Assembly (NCBI GenBank): GCA_013398055.1
Contig: VZRS01014182.1
Location: 310,807-374,806, forward strand
DNA from: Ifrita kowaldi
Taxonomy: Eukaryota; Chordata; Aves; Passeriformes; Cinclosomatidae
Direction of reading: 5' to 3'
DNA: 64,000 bases
Below are positions 46,635-58,400 of the stretch, piece after piece; position 1 is the first letter of the stretch, and the number at the start of each line of letters is the position of its first letter. The translations under genes were made by a program, and so were the position numbers. The notes beneath the pieces are model-generated. The model saw only the letters and a list, made by a program, of their open reading frames with translations, was not told the DNA's origin and made no database searches.

Positions 46635-49600
46635 ACTTACAAACAAGAAACTAGGCTTAAATGTGTTGTAAATTTAAAAGTATGAGTGGTAGAAGTGGTT
46701 GCTAATTTAAAAATGTGTCTTTCAAAAAGTGTCAGTTTGAAACAAGAAGCTTTAACACGGGGTTTGTAATGGATGAAAATTCAGAGTGAAAGGAAGTTTT
46801 GTTTCTCTGATAGTGGAATTAGGACATGAAAATTAATTTCAGAACAATGCTGCTTCTCAGAATATAAAAACATTTTAATATAATCAAAGCAAATGATTCT
46901 TTTTTAATCAGATAAGGGTATATTTCTTTCTTTTTCTTATTTTATTTCATTTTAAGTTCTAATTGCCTCTCTGATCCAGTTTAGATTCAGTTTAGCACAG
47001 TGTGTCAGCATAGCTGTAATGGAGTGTGGTATGTGACAGCAGAGGGAACAAGCAACCCAAGGTGAAGAGAACCTGCTGCTTTAGTATGATTATTAACATT
47101 AACAAAGATGTTCATATCCTGTTAAGTCCTGTTGGACCCACTGGAATTACTTCACTCAAATCAAAAGAAGGGATAAACTATTCTCCAGACCCACTGTGAG
47201 GTCTTCTGTTTCCAGTATTCATATGGCAATTCAAAATGGTTGTTTGACTTGTTTTATCCCTTTAATATATTTTTCTGTGTTCGTATTTTTGATCCTTTTC
47301 TGTACCAAGAGTAAATAAGAAAAAAAATATAATTTGATGGCAGAGGTGAAATACATGTTTGTTTTGCTAATAGATGCAAAATAATTTATGGAATAGATCA
47401 GAATACTAATCAAATCAGTAAAAGGGTAGGTTTTAATCTCTCTGTGGAACATGGAGATAAATTTTACCAAACTTATTTAAAAAATGTAATGTCTAAACCT
47501 CATTAGATGGCATTACCTCATTAGATGTTAACATTAATGAAAATCAGTAAAAACTGTAGCCCCATGTAAGGTACATGGTGTGTAGCTCTGCTTTGTGTGT
47601 GTGCGACAGTGGTCTAACAGATTGATTGCTTTTTTCCCTACAAGATTTCTGATTTTCTCGAAATAATTACTGGCTTGTTTTTCCTGTCTTTTGTGGAAGA
47701 GTGCTGTCTGCTGAATTCTTTGGGTGGTTACTCACTGAGGATCCAAGAACTTCTGATGTTGCTTTTAAAACTGTCTATTTTTAAGACTACTGACTAAGTT
47801 ATGTCTCCCCATCACCTATGTTCTTAACACCTGATAGTATCAAGAGCCAGCTATATCACCTGCCGCTTGCACTGGGATACAAAGTCATGGTGAATACAGT
47901 TAAAAGTCTAGCATGATCAGCAGGTTATCCCCTTTTGAGTATTTATGGGAAAGGGTTAAAATGTTGTTTCTAGCACAAGCTATACCTCCCTGGAACTGGT
48001 CTGTGTGAGAGCCAGGCACTGTTGGTCTTTGCAGTGCAAGTTTCAGATCGTTGTGCAAATGGAAAGTGGTTTTCTTTTCTGGACTTCAATGTACTTCCTT
48101 TTTCTTATCAGGAAAGGTAACCAGACTTTGTATTCTCAACTTTGCTTTGTCTTTATGACTGATTGGCCTAGTTTCTAAACTGGTTCTCAAAGGAAACAAG
48201 GTTTATATGATTGCCCTGGCAGCTGTCATTCTGTTTGAGGCCCATTGGCTAACTTAGGTCAAATTTGACAGGGTAATGAGTGCTTCATGCAGAAATGCTG
48301 CCTTTCTACCAGTTGGTGAGGATGGGATTGAGAGAGAGAAACCAGCGCGTGGGATGAAGGGTGTATTGTGTGTGAGCTCCCATGTTCTGCTTGCCCCAGG
48401 AGCTACCTGGTGTGTGTGCTCTACAGATGTGTTTTGCAAGCATTTGGAAAGAGCTTTAGGATGACCTGTGGTTTCACTAAGTGGTAACTGATGCTCTAGG
48501 TGGGAGCTGTGGGCCATGAACGGAGAGACTAGGGATAGGGGGAGCTGAGTGTGAAGAACTGAGATCAATCTTGGAAGGGCTGTAAGAGATGTGGAAAAGG
48601 AAGACCCGCAGCTGTCTGTGTCCTCTGTTCAGATTCTGGGTCAGAATTAATCTTGAGAATTTATCTTTTTGAGTTACTGTAGCGTCAGTGGAACTCTTGT
48701 AATTTACATCTTGCATGTACATTGCTTTTTCCTTTCTAATAACTTTCAGGCTGAGGTCTAGAAGGGCAGTCTGTTCAGAGGCTATTGCTTTAAGTTTATC
48801 ATGCTGCTCTGACAAGCTTTCCTTTTGTGTTTGAGGTGTCAGTCTTTAACAACAGAGGCGCTTCTGACACTTGATAAATATTGCTTTTAGAAGTGAGCAG
48901 TCCAGTAGAAATGGAAAAACTTTCAGATAAAATTTCTTTTATAGCATTTGTTTCTTGACTTTGTCTTAAGGTACCTGCTGATAGTCAGAAGTGCCTTTCC
49001 TGTGGAAAGTGCTGAGAGTGATAGGGTCTATCCAATGCCTACCTGCCTGTGGTTCTGTTAAGAAGAAAAAGGGGACATGGAGGCATAGGATACACTAGAT
49101 TCATGTTTGTCAGCAATAGAATCAATTTCAATTGGTTTTATTAAACTTAAGATAGGAATTACCTTTTTGGAGACCACAGTGAGTTTTTAATAAAGTATTT
49201 TTTGTTGTTATGAATGTGCAATCTCTGATAATACCTGATAAGCGTATTTGAACTCCCCTGATTCTTGCCATGGATGGCACAATAAACTGCCCAAATTTGG
49301 TCAAATATTTTTAGCCACTTAGTCATATGTCTTTTAATGTGCTGTATATGTAAGCTTTTGATTCACTTAGCAACAGCATTTTTATGAGTATGTCTTGCCA
49401 GGTTTTCTCATGTATACTTGAAAAATAGGCAAGGATTGTTCTGTGTTGGGTTGTGTCACAACCAGATGGTTTGGCTTTTTTTTTTTTTAATAGTGCTAAT
49501 CAATTTTAAGATATCCTTTTTTTCACAGATGACAAATTTTAGGGGATTTAAAGTTAAGCATGCAGCATATTAAAATTTAATATTAAAATACCTGTATTTT

Positions 49601-51430
49601 TAAAATTCCTCTGATATAAGTTTATTTTTCCTTATAATTACCTGGTGAATATTATTATAGACATGGAGTATCAGTGGTTGGAAAAATTGAATATCCAGAA
49701 AAACTGGATATATTGCTATATATAGTTGATGTTTCAGTTAAGTGTAAACATCTGAGTTTCTTGAATTTGTTTTCCTCCTAAACTGATTAACCACACCTTG
49801 CCTTTGATTCTTTTTTATTAAGTAACAAAATGTCCTACAAAAGGAGGTGATTCTCTTCTTTCAGAGCTTGCTATTAGTGTATAAGCATTATACACTGATG
49901 ATAAGTGGAAGAAATTGAAGACAAATATGCGTGAGGAACTTGTAGTTTTTATTGTTGGAGTATGTTAAGAAATTATTTTATTAAAAGACCTGCTGATTTT
50001 AGGGATAGATATGACTAAAAAGTTTTCAAGGCAGTTTTCGAGAATACCTGAAAAGGTAGGAAGGTTTTCATTCAAGAATGTGGTTTTGTTTTTAACCGTA
50101 AAACAAATAATGCAAGCAGTGTATTGCAGTCTAGTTGCAATCTAGCTGTACCTAACTAAAGCAAATGGAGTTAAAGAAGGATAATCTGTGGCTGATTTTG
50201 TTTGACTGGTTACACTGGGCAGCAACATTCTCCTCATGGTGTAGCTGTTGCCTCATCATTGCAGAATGGAGGAAAGCTTCAGGGTTCATCTTGGAATGTG
50301 CAATTGCTTAAATAGGGATATCTGAGTTGTTTTCTTCCATAGTAAAACATTATGCAGTTTTGGGGCTTTTCCAGAAGTATTCTGAAAGTAAAATTTATAC
50401 CTTAATCACATTTAATTAGAGGCATAATTCTCTAGTAGGATTTAGGAGCCCAAGAATAGAGGTTCTCATTTCAGCCTTGTGGCTATGTAGTATTGTTGAT
50501 TTATTAAGCTAAAAAATTAATACCAGTCTTGTGGGGTCTAGCTGCTTGGAGTTCTTGCTGCCCTGAAATGCAGAGGGACTTTTCTCTCAGTTGCTCTGCC
50601 CTTTTAAGGGCAGCAGGATGGAAGTTGGCAAGAAAACTTACTGAGCACCCTGTGAGAAAAATATTCGGACACAGGGAAGAAAGGCAAAATAGGAGTCAGT
50701 CAAGATGGAGGTCTGGAGAATGGCGGTAGTTCTGTGTCTGAGCAACACTCTTTGCTTGGTAATTAAGAGATGTGGGCAGATGATAACATTTTTGCAATTG
50801 CCAAAGTGATACTCAAGTAAGTTTATAAACAGGAGTGAATAATAGACTGTTAAAAGATTTATGGTGGTATAGAATATGCTGCAGTGGAAAACAGTAGGGG
50901 GATATAGGATTGAAATACTATGTAGCATCACCTTCATACTCTGTAGTCTCTTCTACCTTACAGGTAAAATCACATTAGGTATCATTTTCAAAGTGCTTCC
51001 CTAGCTCTTAGTCACAATTCTACTTCATGGTGTAGCTGTTTATTCAATTTTAATATCCACTCGAGTGGCTGAGCTGGGCCTGGGACGAAGTGAAGACCTG
51101 AGGAACCACTTTGTACTGGAGAATAAGGTTGCAGTGGGGATTGTAAAGGGTTTCTCAGAAAACCAGAATGCGTTTACCTGAGAAAAAAGTATTTTTTGGC
51201 TTTTTTAAACTGTTTGAACTAATTTCTTTAAAAAGTTTTATAAATCTGGAACACCTGCTGTTTATCTCTCAAATTCTTCCTGTCTTGCTGTCAGACCCTA
51301 ACAAAGAAATCCTGCTTCCTCATTAGAGCTGAAAATACTTACCTTTTCTCCTGAAGATGTTGCTTAAAGATGCAAAGGATTGTAGAACAGCTTTAATATG
51401 AACTTACTTCTTAACTTTCTTTCTTTGTAG
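46635..51430. other. Intron 1 3' segment up to the exon 2 acceptor
   Basis: AT-rich intron with an 18-bp-period direct repeat (acctcattagatg at 47497 and 47515). It ends in the exon 2 acceptor pyrimidine tract. Minus-strand frames near 48.5-49.0 kb shift between frames and were not called. Confidence 0.55.
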
Positions 51431-51561
51431 GCTTGTATAGATGATAACGTAGATATGGTGAAATTTCTGGTGGAAAATGGAGCAAATATTAATCAACCAG
51501 ATAATGAAGGCTGGATACCTCTACATGCAGCTGCTTCCTGTGGATATCTTGATATAGCAGA
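51431..51561 (+). CDS. PPP1R12A: PPP1R12A (MYPT1) exon 2
   Basis: This 131-bp exon begins in phase 0 after acceptor TTTGTAG and encodes residues 80 to 122 plus two bases of codon 123. The translation starts ACIDDNVDMVKFLVENGANI and continues through NQPDNEGWIPLHAAAS to CGYLDIAE. This is the second ankyrin repeat of MYPT1 with its PLHAAA helix motif; the ankyrin stack helps grip PP1c and shape its substrate groove. The donor is GA|GTAAGA at 51562, leaving phase 2. Joined to exon 1 it gives the uninterrupted ALHQ-ACIDD junction of MYPT1. The sequence is intact and highly conserved. The next exon lies beyond the window. Confidence 0.98.
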
Positions 51562-53855
51562 GTAAGACTTTTTCCTCTATTTTTAAAATCTGTGTATTTT
51601 GCTAATACATTGCTAGAGAGACAATAGAAGCAGATGGTATTCATAAATTGTGTTTTTAGTTGCCTGTGGGATGTGTAGTGAGGAAGAATGCTTTTATGTT
51701 GTGTGTTGGTTGTTAAGTGTGCTGCATCCGTAATTTTGTGTGTTGCATTTTCTCTTTCTAGGTTTTTTACATTGCATATTAGGTAGATACAAACATAAAT
51801 AAAACATAAGACTGCTTATGACTGTCAGATTATTTCTTTATATTATTTTCTTCTGTAGAAAGGTTGTAATGGGGAAAGGCACAGGGACAAAATTCTAAAT
51901 TACATTTATTAGTAGCCTGAAACATTAGCCTGGCATAAGTCTATGTGTAGGAGATAAGTTTTACAGTTGTATTTTCAGTCTTGAAATGTTTGTTTTTCAG
52001 CTATGGTATAGAACAGTTGAATAGTTCTTTTGGCTGTGGAGCAGAATCCTATGTAGAAGCTAGATGCCTGTTTTGGTATTAGTTAAAGCTCACTCACTAC
52101 TGAATTCTAGGAGTGGTTTTGTTATCCTTGAAGTCTGTTGAGGGCCACTGAAGATGTGCTAAAATCAATTTTTTTGAGAGGTGAAATGATGATTCTTTTG
52201 AGAAAATGTGTGGCATATGTTTTCATCACACTGTTGTTGCAGTTAAGCAGGTAATAAAGCCTTTTTTAAAACTCTTTGGGTAAACACAAACTTCATTAAT
52301 TTTACCAGACTCACTGTGACATCTGATCCAGTGTAAGCTTTGGATAAAATATAAGGTAGTATTTTATCAGGTAGTTATGTACTAATTGCAGCAGTGAAGA
52401 ACGAAAATTTGAGTCTGTTCTGTGAGTTTGAGAGTTTAATTGCCGCAGTCTAAAGGGAAATGAAAAATTCTGGACACTGTAGTATACCATTTTCCCTGGA
52501 ATTTTGTTTTTTGTGGGTTGTTCAGAGAGTGATTTGTATATCCTTGGTATAACTGGGGCACTGTATGACCACTAACTTTGTAATCTGCCTTTCTATGATA
52601 TGCAGATGTTTGATGCTGTAATCCCCCTTGCATGAGTATTGGAAGTGTTTACTTTTTGGCTATACTATGACAAAAATTTCTCTACAAACTGAGATAATAT
52701 AAACCTTTCTTCAGTTTAGTGGAGGTAAAACACCTGCCTATATTCCACAATAGGAAAAAGTTTAGTTATTGGTTTGGCACTGTAACCTAACATAGGCACT
52801 TGTTTGGGAAAGAGAGAGCAATGTCCCTTGTCCACAGAACAGTTTTTTACTATTGACTTGGATATCTGGGATGTATCTGGTTTTTATTGTCTCAGATTGG
52901 AGCAGAACCTCTCTGCATATTTTCTGTAGGTAGCCTTTAGAGAAATGAGGTTATTGGAGTACAGTCCTTTGGGATGGGAGACATCTAAGATGTTGGAAGA
53001 GCAGTGTTTCTAAGGTGCATGGAGTTTTGAAGATAAGCTGTTGAAACAAATTTCCATATACAGCTGAGAAGGGTAACCTGACATGAGTGGAGCGATATTT
53101 ATATCTGATGAGGCCCATAGAGTTTAGATCTTTTTCAGACTGCTTTTCCAGGATCTCAGCGTCAAATACTTTACAAAAATGAATTCTACAAACCACAATT
53201 TGCAGCTGAAGCAAATCTGGGGGAAGGTGAAAGGACGATACAATAAACTACCAGAGATTAGAAATTTTATTTTAATTTAGTCCATCCTGTGTGCCGGATC
53301 CAGCATCTGCTTTAGTGAGGATGCATTCCTGGGAGGCATGAGAATGTGTGTCTGTGTGTGTCTGTGACTGAATCTGATATATTTTGCTTTTAGCACCTAT
53401 TTTTGTGCAAGAGAGAAGACAGTCAGGGAATAAGTTCTGGTGTTTCCTAAGATTGTTAATAAAGGGCTGGGGAGAGTCTGACCTGTGATTCCCTTTCTCA
53501 TCCTCCTGTGGAACTGCCTGCTGCACAGCTTTGTAGTGCTTCTCAAACTGGAGACTTGGCAATCTTGTTTCTGCTTCTTCTGCTGCCATCTTAAGTCTTC
53601 TTAGGGCTGCCTTCAGATGTAAGTAGTTGGAGTTTACTTATTGAAATAGCACAACTCTTCTAAATGGTCCAAATATGCAAAATTAGTTAATATATAGAAT
53701 TTGTTTACAATTTGTAATTTTACAATTAATATTTTTAAATTCATAAGAAAAATATTACATGATAGCATACTTTGATTATTTCAGGCTTGCATGTCTCAAA
53801 ATCTAAAATTATATATAAGAAAGTAACTGAGCTAGGAGATTCTAATTCTAATCTT
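51562..53855. other. Intron 2 segment before the CR1 pair
   Basis: AT-rich DNA with a short TG/TC microsatellite around 53344-53366. A polar minus-strand open frame at 53272-53589 has no recognised domain and was not called as a gene. Confidence 0.55.
53344..53366. repeat. Short (TG)n-rich microsatellite
   Basis: Alternating TG with TC interruptions over about 22 bp. Confidence 0.75.
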
Positions 53856-54038
53856 AGAATTACAGAGTATTTGAGTTGGCAGGGACCTTTCATAGGTCAT
53901 CTAGTCCAACCCCTCGGCAATGAGCAGAGAATCTACAACTAGATCACGTTATTCAGAGTCCTGTTCAACTTCGCCTTGAACAGTTCCAGGAATGGGGCAT
54001 CTACAGCTTCTCTGGGCAACGTGTTCTGGTGTTTCACC
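53856..54038 (-). mobile_element. Outer CR1 copy, 3' half (interrupted)
   Basis: The CR1 3' end in reverse complement (gaattacagagtatttgagt; tctagtccaacccctcggca) runs to ttctctgggcaacgtgttct and ggtgtttcaccat, where it is interrupted. The matching continuation of the same consensus (cactcacagaatttcttctt) occurs only after the inner element, at about 55273. This is therefore an older CR1 split by a later insertion. Confidence 0.9.
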
Positions 54039-55272
54039 ATAAAATCATTTGTGTTGGCAAACACTTCCAAGATCACCAAGTCCAACCTTTGACCACCATG
54101 ACAACTAAACCATAGCACTTAAGTGCCATGTCCAGTTGTTTCTTGAACACTTCCAGTAATGGTGACTCCACAGCCTCTCTGGACAGCCTGTTCCAATGCT
54201 TAACTACCCCTTTCAGTGAGAAAATTCTTCCTGATATCCAGCCTGAACCTCCCTGGCTCAGCTTGAGGCCACTTCCTTTTGTCCTGTCGGTGGTTGCCTG
54301 AGAGAAGAGGCCGATCCCCAGCTGGCTGCAGCCTCCTTTCAGGTAGTCGGAGAGAGGTCTCTCCTGAGCCTCCTTTTCTCCAGGCTAAACAACCCCAGCT
54401 CCCTCAGCCACTCCTCATAGGGCTTGTGTTCCAGACCCTTCCCCAGCCTTGTTGGCCTTCTCTGGGCATTCTTCAGCACCTCAATGTCCTTCTTGCAGTG
54501 ATGGGCCCAGAACTGGACACAGGATTTGATGTGTGGCCTCACCAGTGCCCAACAGAGGGGAGCAATCATTGCCCTGGTCCTGCTGGCCACACTGTTGCTG
54601 ATACAGGCCAGGGTGCCATTGGCCTTCTTGGTCACCTGGGCACACGCTGGCTCATGTTCAGCCACTGCTGACCAGCATCCCCAGCTACTTTATCCCTTGA
54701 GCACTTTCCAGCCACTGTTCCCCAGGCCTGTAGTGCTGCATGGGATTGTTGTGACCTATGTGTAGGACCCAGCATTTGACCTTTTTGTGCTTCATCCAGT
54801 TGGTTTTGGCCCATTGATCCAGCCTGTCTAGATCCCTCTGCAGAGCCTTCCTGCCCTCCAGCAGATCAGCACTCCTGCCTGACTTGGTGTTATCTGCAAA
54901 CTGACTGAAGGTGTTGTTGATCCCCCTGTCCAGATCATCCATGAAGATAATAAACAGGAATGTCCCCAATGCAGAGCCCTGGTTGCACCAACCATCACCT
55001 AGATGTAACTCCATTCATCACCACGCTGTGGGTGTGTCCATCCAGGCAAACAGTGCACCTGTCCAGGCCATGAGCAGCCAGTTTCTCAAGGAGAATGCTG
55101 AGAGAGACAGTGTCAAAAGCTTTTCTGAAGTCCAGGTAGACAACATCCAGAGCCTTTCTCATCCAGTTGATGGGTCATCTGGTCGTAGAAGGGAGATCAG
55201 GTTGGTCAAGCAGGACCTGCCTTTCCTAAACCCATGCTGGGTGGGCCTGATCCCTTGGTTGCCTTGTACATG
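54039..55272 (-). mobile_element. Inner CR1 copy inserted into another CR1
   Basis: A roughly 1.2-kb CR1 in reverse complement. It starts at its 3' end (aaaatcatttgtgttggcaa) and reaches into the RT domain near 55.2 kb. Minus-strand coding remnants include QHGFRKGRSCLTNLISL (RT N-terminal part, 55159-55260), a degraded core (QGSALGTFLFIIFMDDL) and FADN in place of the catalytic FADD. Downstream are AQVTKKANGTLACISNSVAS and EEWLRELGLFSLEKRRLRRD. Frameshifts separate these pieces, so the copy is dead. Confidence 0.93.
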
Positions 55273-55426
55273 ACACTCACAGAATTTCTTCTTAATATCT
55301 AATAAAACCTTCCTTCTTTCAGTTTGAAACCATTCCCCCCTTTTCCTGTCGCTACATGCCCTTGTTAAAAGTTCCTCTCCAGCTCTCCTGTAGGCCCCTT
55401 TAGGTACAAGATGGCTGCTGTAAGGT
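55273..55426 (-). mobile_element. Outer CR1 copy, 5' half (continuation)
   Basis: Resumes the element interrupted at 54038: cactcacagaatttcttctt, then cttaatatctaataaaacct and ctcctgtaggcccctttagg. It fades out near 55426. Together with 53856-54038 it forms one CR1 3' fragment of about 340 bp. Confidence 0.88.
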
Positions 55427-58400
55427 ATGTATGTGTGCTGTAGTGTACACATTACTCTTACGTAGTCCCTGCTTGCTACTCTGATGTTGCTGAGTGAGCG
55501 CACCCATGTGCTGGAGACCTGTGAGAAGTACAGAATATATAGGGGGTAGGGAGCTTCTCTGAAAAAAAACTTTGAGCATCTCAGGGAGCCACCAGGTCAG
55601 CTGTGTTTTGGCATTGGTCCCATGCTAATTGCTAGTGGACTGAGTGAATTTGTGGCATGGCCTCCGACTTGTTTGGGTTTTTTTTTGCTCTGTAACAGTA
55701 CTGTCTGGTCAGTGGGTTTGTCATTGCAGGTGTACTCCCTGTCCGTGTTATCCTCCACTGTGTTCACCAGTCCTGTGGCAGCTTCTCCCTGTAGTATCTC
55801 CTGTGCCAATTCAGATTTCTGGTCCTTCAGAACAGCCATCTTCTCTTGAATAGACTTCCTGTCTCTTCTAAAAAAATGCATCTTCCATGTTAAGGAATGT
55901 TAGTCTTATATAAGGCCACTCCAAGTGAAATACTGTAAGACAACATAGTTGAGTGTGTAAGAAAGTGTCAGCTGCTTGCAAAAGGGGAGTTGTGCTGTAA
56001 AAGTGAAATCTCTGGCATGGAGGGCAACTGCTCCTATTGTCTCCAACATCTGTAAATGCTGGGAGTGTTTCAGCTTACTGGAAATTCTTTGAATACTTTA
56101 ATTTTAGAATTGCCTACTTAGGTTGCAGTTCATCTAGTTTATGATTATGTAAATTACCTTACAAGTAACTGTAATATGAACATGTTTTAAATTAAAATTC
56201 TTCAATGTTGTCATAATATCTGGATTTTGTATAGTATGTTCTCTTTTCTGTTCGTCTCCATTTTTTTCATACACAGAAAGCTTTACCCAAATGAGCCTTT
56301 TTTTTTGCTAATGTGTTAGTATGAATTAAGAAGTCATTAAATGCTTTGTACAACTATAGTTTTGTGAAGAGAAACTTTAATGCAGGAGGAATTGAGCAGA
56401 AATTTTGTGTGCATTCTTTAAGATGGTATTTTATGGGTAGGACCCTTAAATTTACCTTTGTAAGATGATTTTCTTGTGTATAATGAATTATTTTATCTGA
56501 TAGATCTCGTCTATGCTTGAAAAGTATGTATGTTATTTCATTATCCAGGAATAAACAAATAGCTTTTTTTAATGCAGAAAAAAGTAATGGGAGAGGGGGA
56601 AATAGTACAAAGTGGCATTTAAGAAACAATTTTAAAATGCTTACTTTTGTATTTCTGCTTTGTTTTGCAGCAGATTAAAATAAATCTGAAGTAGTAGAAA
56701 TTTCTCTTTCGTTTAATAATTAAAGTCTGTGTTAACAATTATTTTCTTGTGGGCTTTGTAGGATGCCTAGCTGTGAGTGTGTAGTTGATGTATTTTCAAC
56801 CTTGTTTGCAACTGTTCAGAGGCTACTATGCAGTTATACTACTTAAATAGGAATGCCTTTTTATTTTACCTAGAATGAAAGATGTATCTTCCAAGTGTGA
56901 GAAAAGCGTTTTTCAAAACTAGCATAGAAGTCAGTGACAGTTACAGTTTTGTTGCAAAAAAAATCCCAAAAACCGAAGCAGGAGAGAGATGTCTGCTGAG
57001 GGAAGAATAACATTTTCATACTTTCATGTAGTAGGTATTACAACAGTTTGACAAATGTTGCTGTAGATACTAAAATTCCTCCTGGGTTGGAGGGATGAGA
57101 AATACATGGAGGGTGGATACATTAAAAAAATACAAATGCAGAATACATACATGCAAATGGGATCTGATTGAGAAGGTCCATGAAGGTAGTTGGAAAGGTA
57201 TTATATGAAAAGTAGCATGTATTTGCTCTGGTTTTATTCTCCCTGAAGACCTTATCTTCAGGTTCAGGGAGACCCAGAAGTCTGGAGATGGGCTAGATGT
57301 TAACTGGAAACTTGGACTAGCTCTGTATGGTAGCTTTTATGTTTGAGAGACATGTTTGGTACACATGGTTTGATACCCATACAAATCCTAAGACTCAACA
57401 CAGTTTCAAAATACACCTTCCTTATTTAAAAAGTTTTAAAGGCTGAAGCATATGATTCAGAAACAGAAAAACATCTCAAGTTCAGAGTCTCCTCAATCAA
57501 TTTATTTAGGAAGGGAATAGTAGTTTGACCAAGTCTGCTGCTGTAAAACACAGCTAACCCACTTTCCTTTCTGCCCAAAGTTTCCTATGTTGTGTATCCC
57601 CTCCTTCCCCTAATATTTAAAGCAGGCTTTAAAAGGTTTGTGTGTAACCACAGGCTTGCTGCTGGCGCCCATCTGTTCTTCCAGACTCCAGACACCTGAA
57701 AGTGAACCCAGCCAAACTAGTTTGCTGAAGCCTTGGCAAACCATTGTCCCAGGATCTCCCTATTTTAGTAACAGTCCATTAAGACTAAATGAGTGATCCT
57801 TGTCTGATAGACTCCGAGACAATCCTGCAAACCTATAGTTGGATACCTAGATGTTCAGTGATAGGTGGTTTTCTTACAGCTCTAATTGCTTTGGGGGGAC
57901 TGCTGCCAGTGCTACCTGGTAGTGATTCCTGCCTGTGGTACAGGACCAGTACTCATCTGGCAGCAGCTAGTCAAGAGAATTCAGTGGAGTTTGACAACAT
58001 GATTAAAGTGATCTAACTTGAGACTGTTGCAGAAACAGGCAGATACTTCCGCCCTTGGTTTTCTCTCCTCCACCTTCCCTCTTGCGTTATCTAATGATCA
58101 CACAGCAATGTGGTAACTGTAAGCGTAAGAATAGCCTTCAGGGGGTTTGAAGGGTTTATTCTCTTTTGGATCCCTGAGCTGACCTGGCTTGCCAGCAGCA
58201 CTTCGCATAGATATGCAGGTAAAAAAAAATGTCTAAGCTGCTTTTCAGACATATCTTGTACTTCTGATCAGAAGCCTGGCTGAGTAGGGCTGCCTGTTCA
58301 GTGCTGGAGTCCCATGCTTCATCTCCCACCTCATGAGCCTGAACCACTTGGTAGTGTTCAGTATTCTTTCATGATGTCTGAGGGCGTTGGTGCCAGAAAG

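Larger units (their letters stand above)
7427..51430 (+). other. PPP1R12A: PPP1R12A intron 1 (about 44 kb)
   Basis: The intron is bounded by donor GTCGGT at 7427 and a strong acceptor with a pyrimidine tract (tttctttctttgtag) ending at 51430. Both ends match the residue 79/80 junction of MYPT1. The phase is 0. It holds CR1 fragments in both orientations, one sequencing gap, two single-N positions counting the one at the exon 1 edge, and several minus-strand open frames of uncertain meaning. No other recognised gene is nested in it. Confidence 0.93.

Noticed and set aside
48600..49050. Apparent minus-strand coding stretch needing two frame changes
   Set aside because: It could be a frameshifted relic, but three successive frames had to be chosen by eye and no homologue is recognised, so it is not called.
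53272..53589. 105-codon minus-strand frame with helix-like start
   Set aside because: Weak acceptor and no partner exon in phase. The second half runs through a TG microsatellite, giving a Thr/His/Gln repeat that is clearly non-coding.
55597..55881. 94-codon minus-strand frame with an acceptor-like T run plus TAG
   Set aside because: No consensus donor at a sensible place, no domain, and a poly-A-encoded lysine run near its end.
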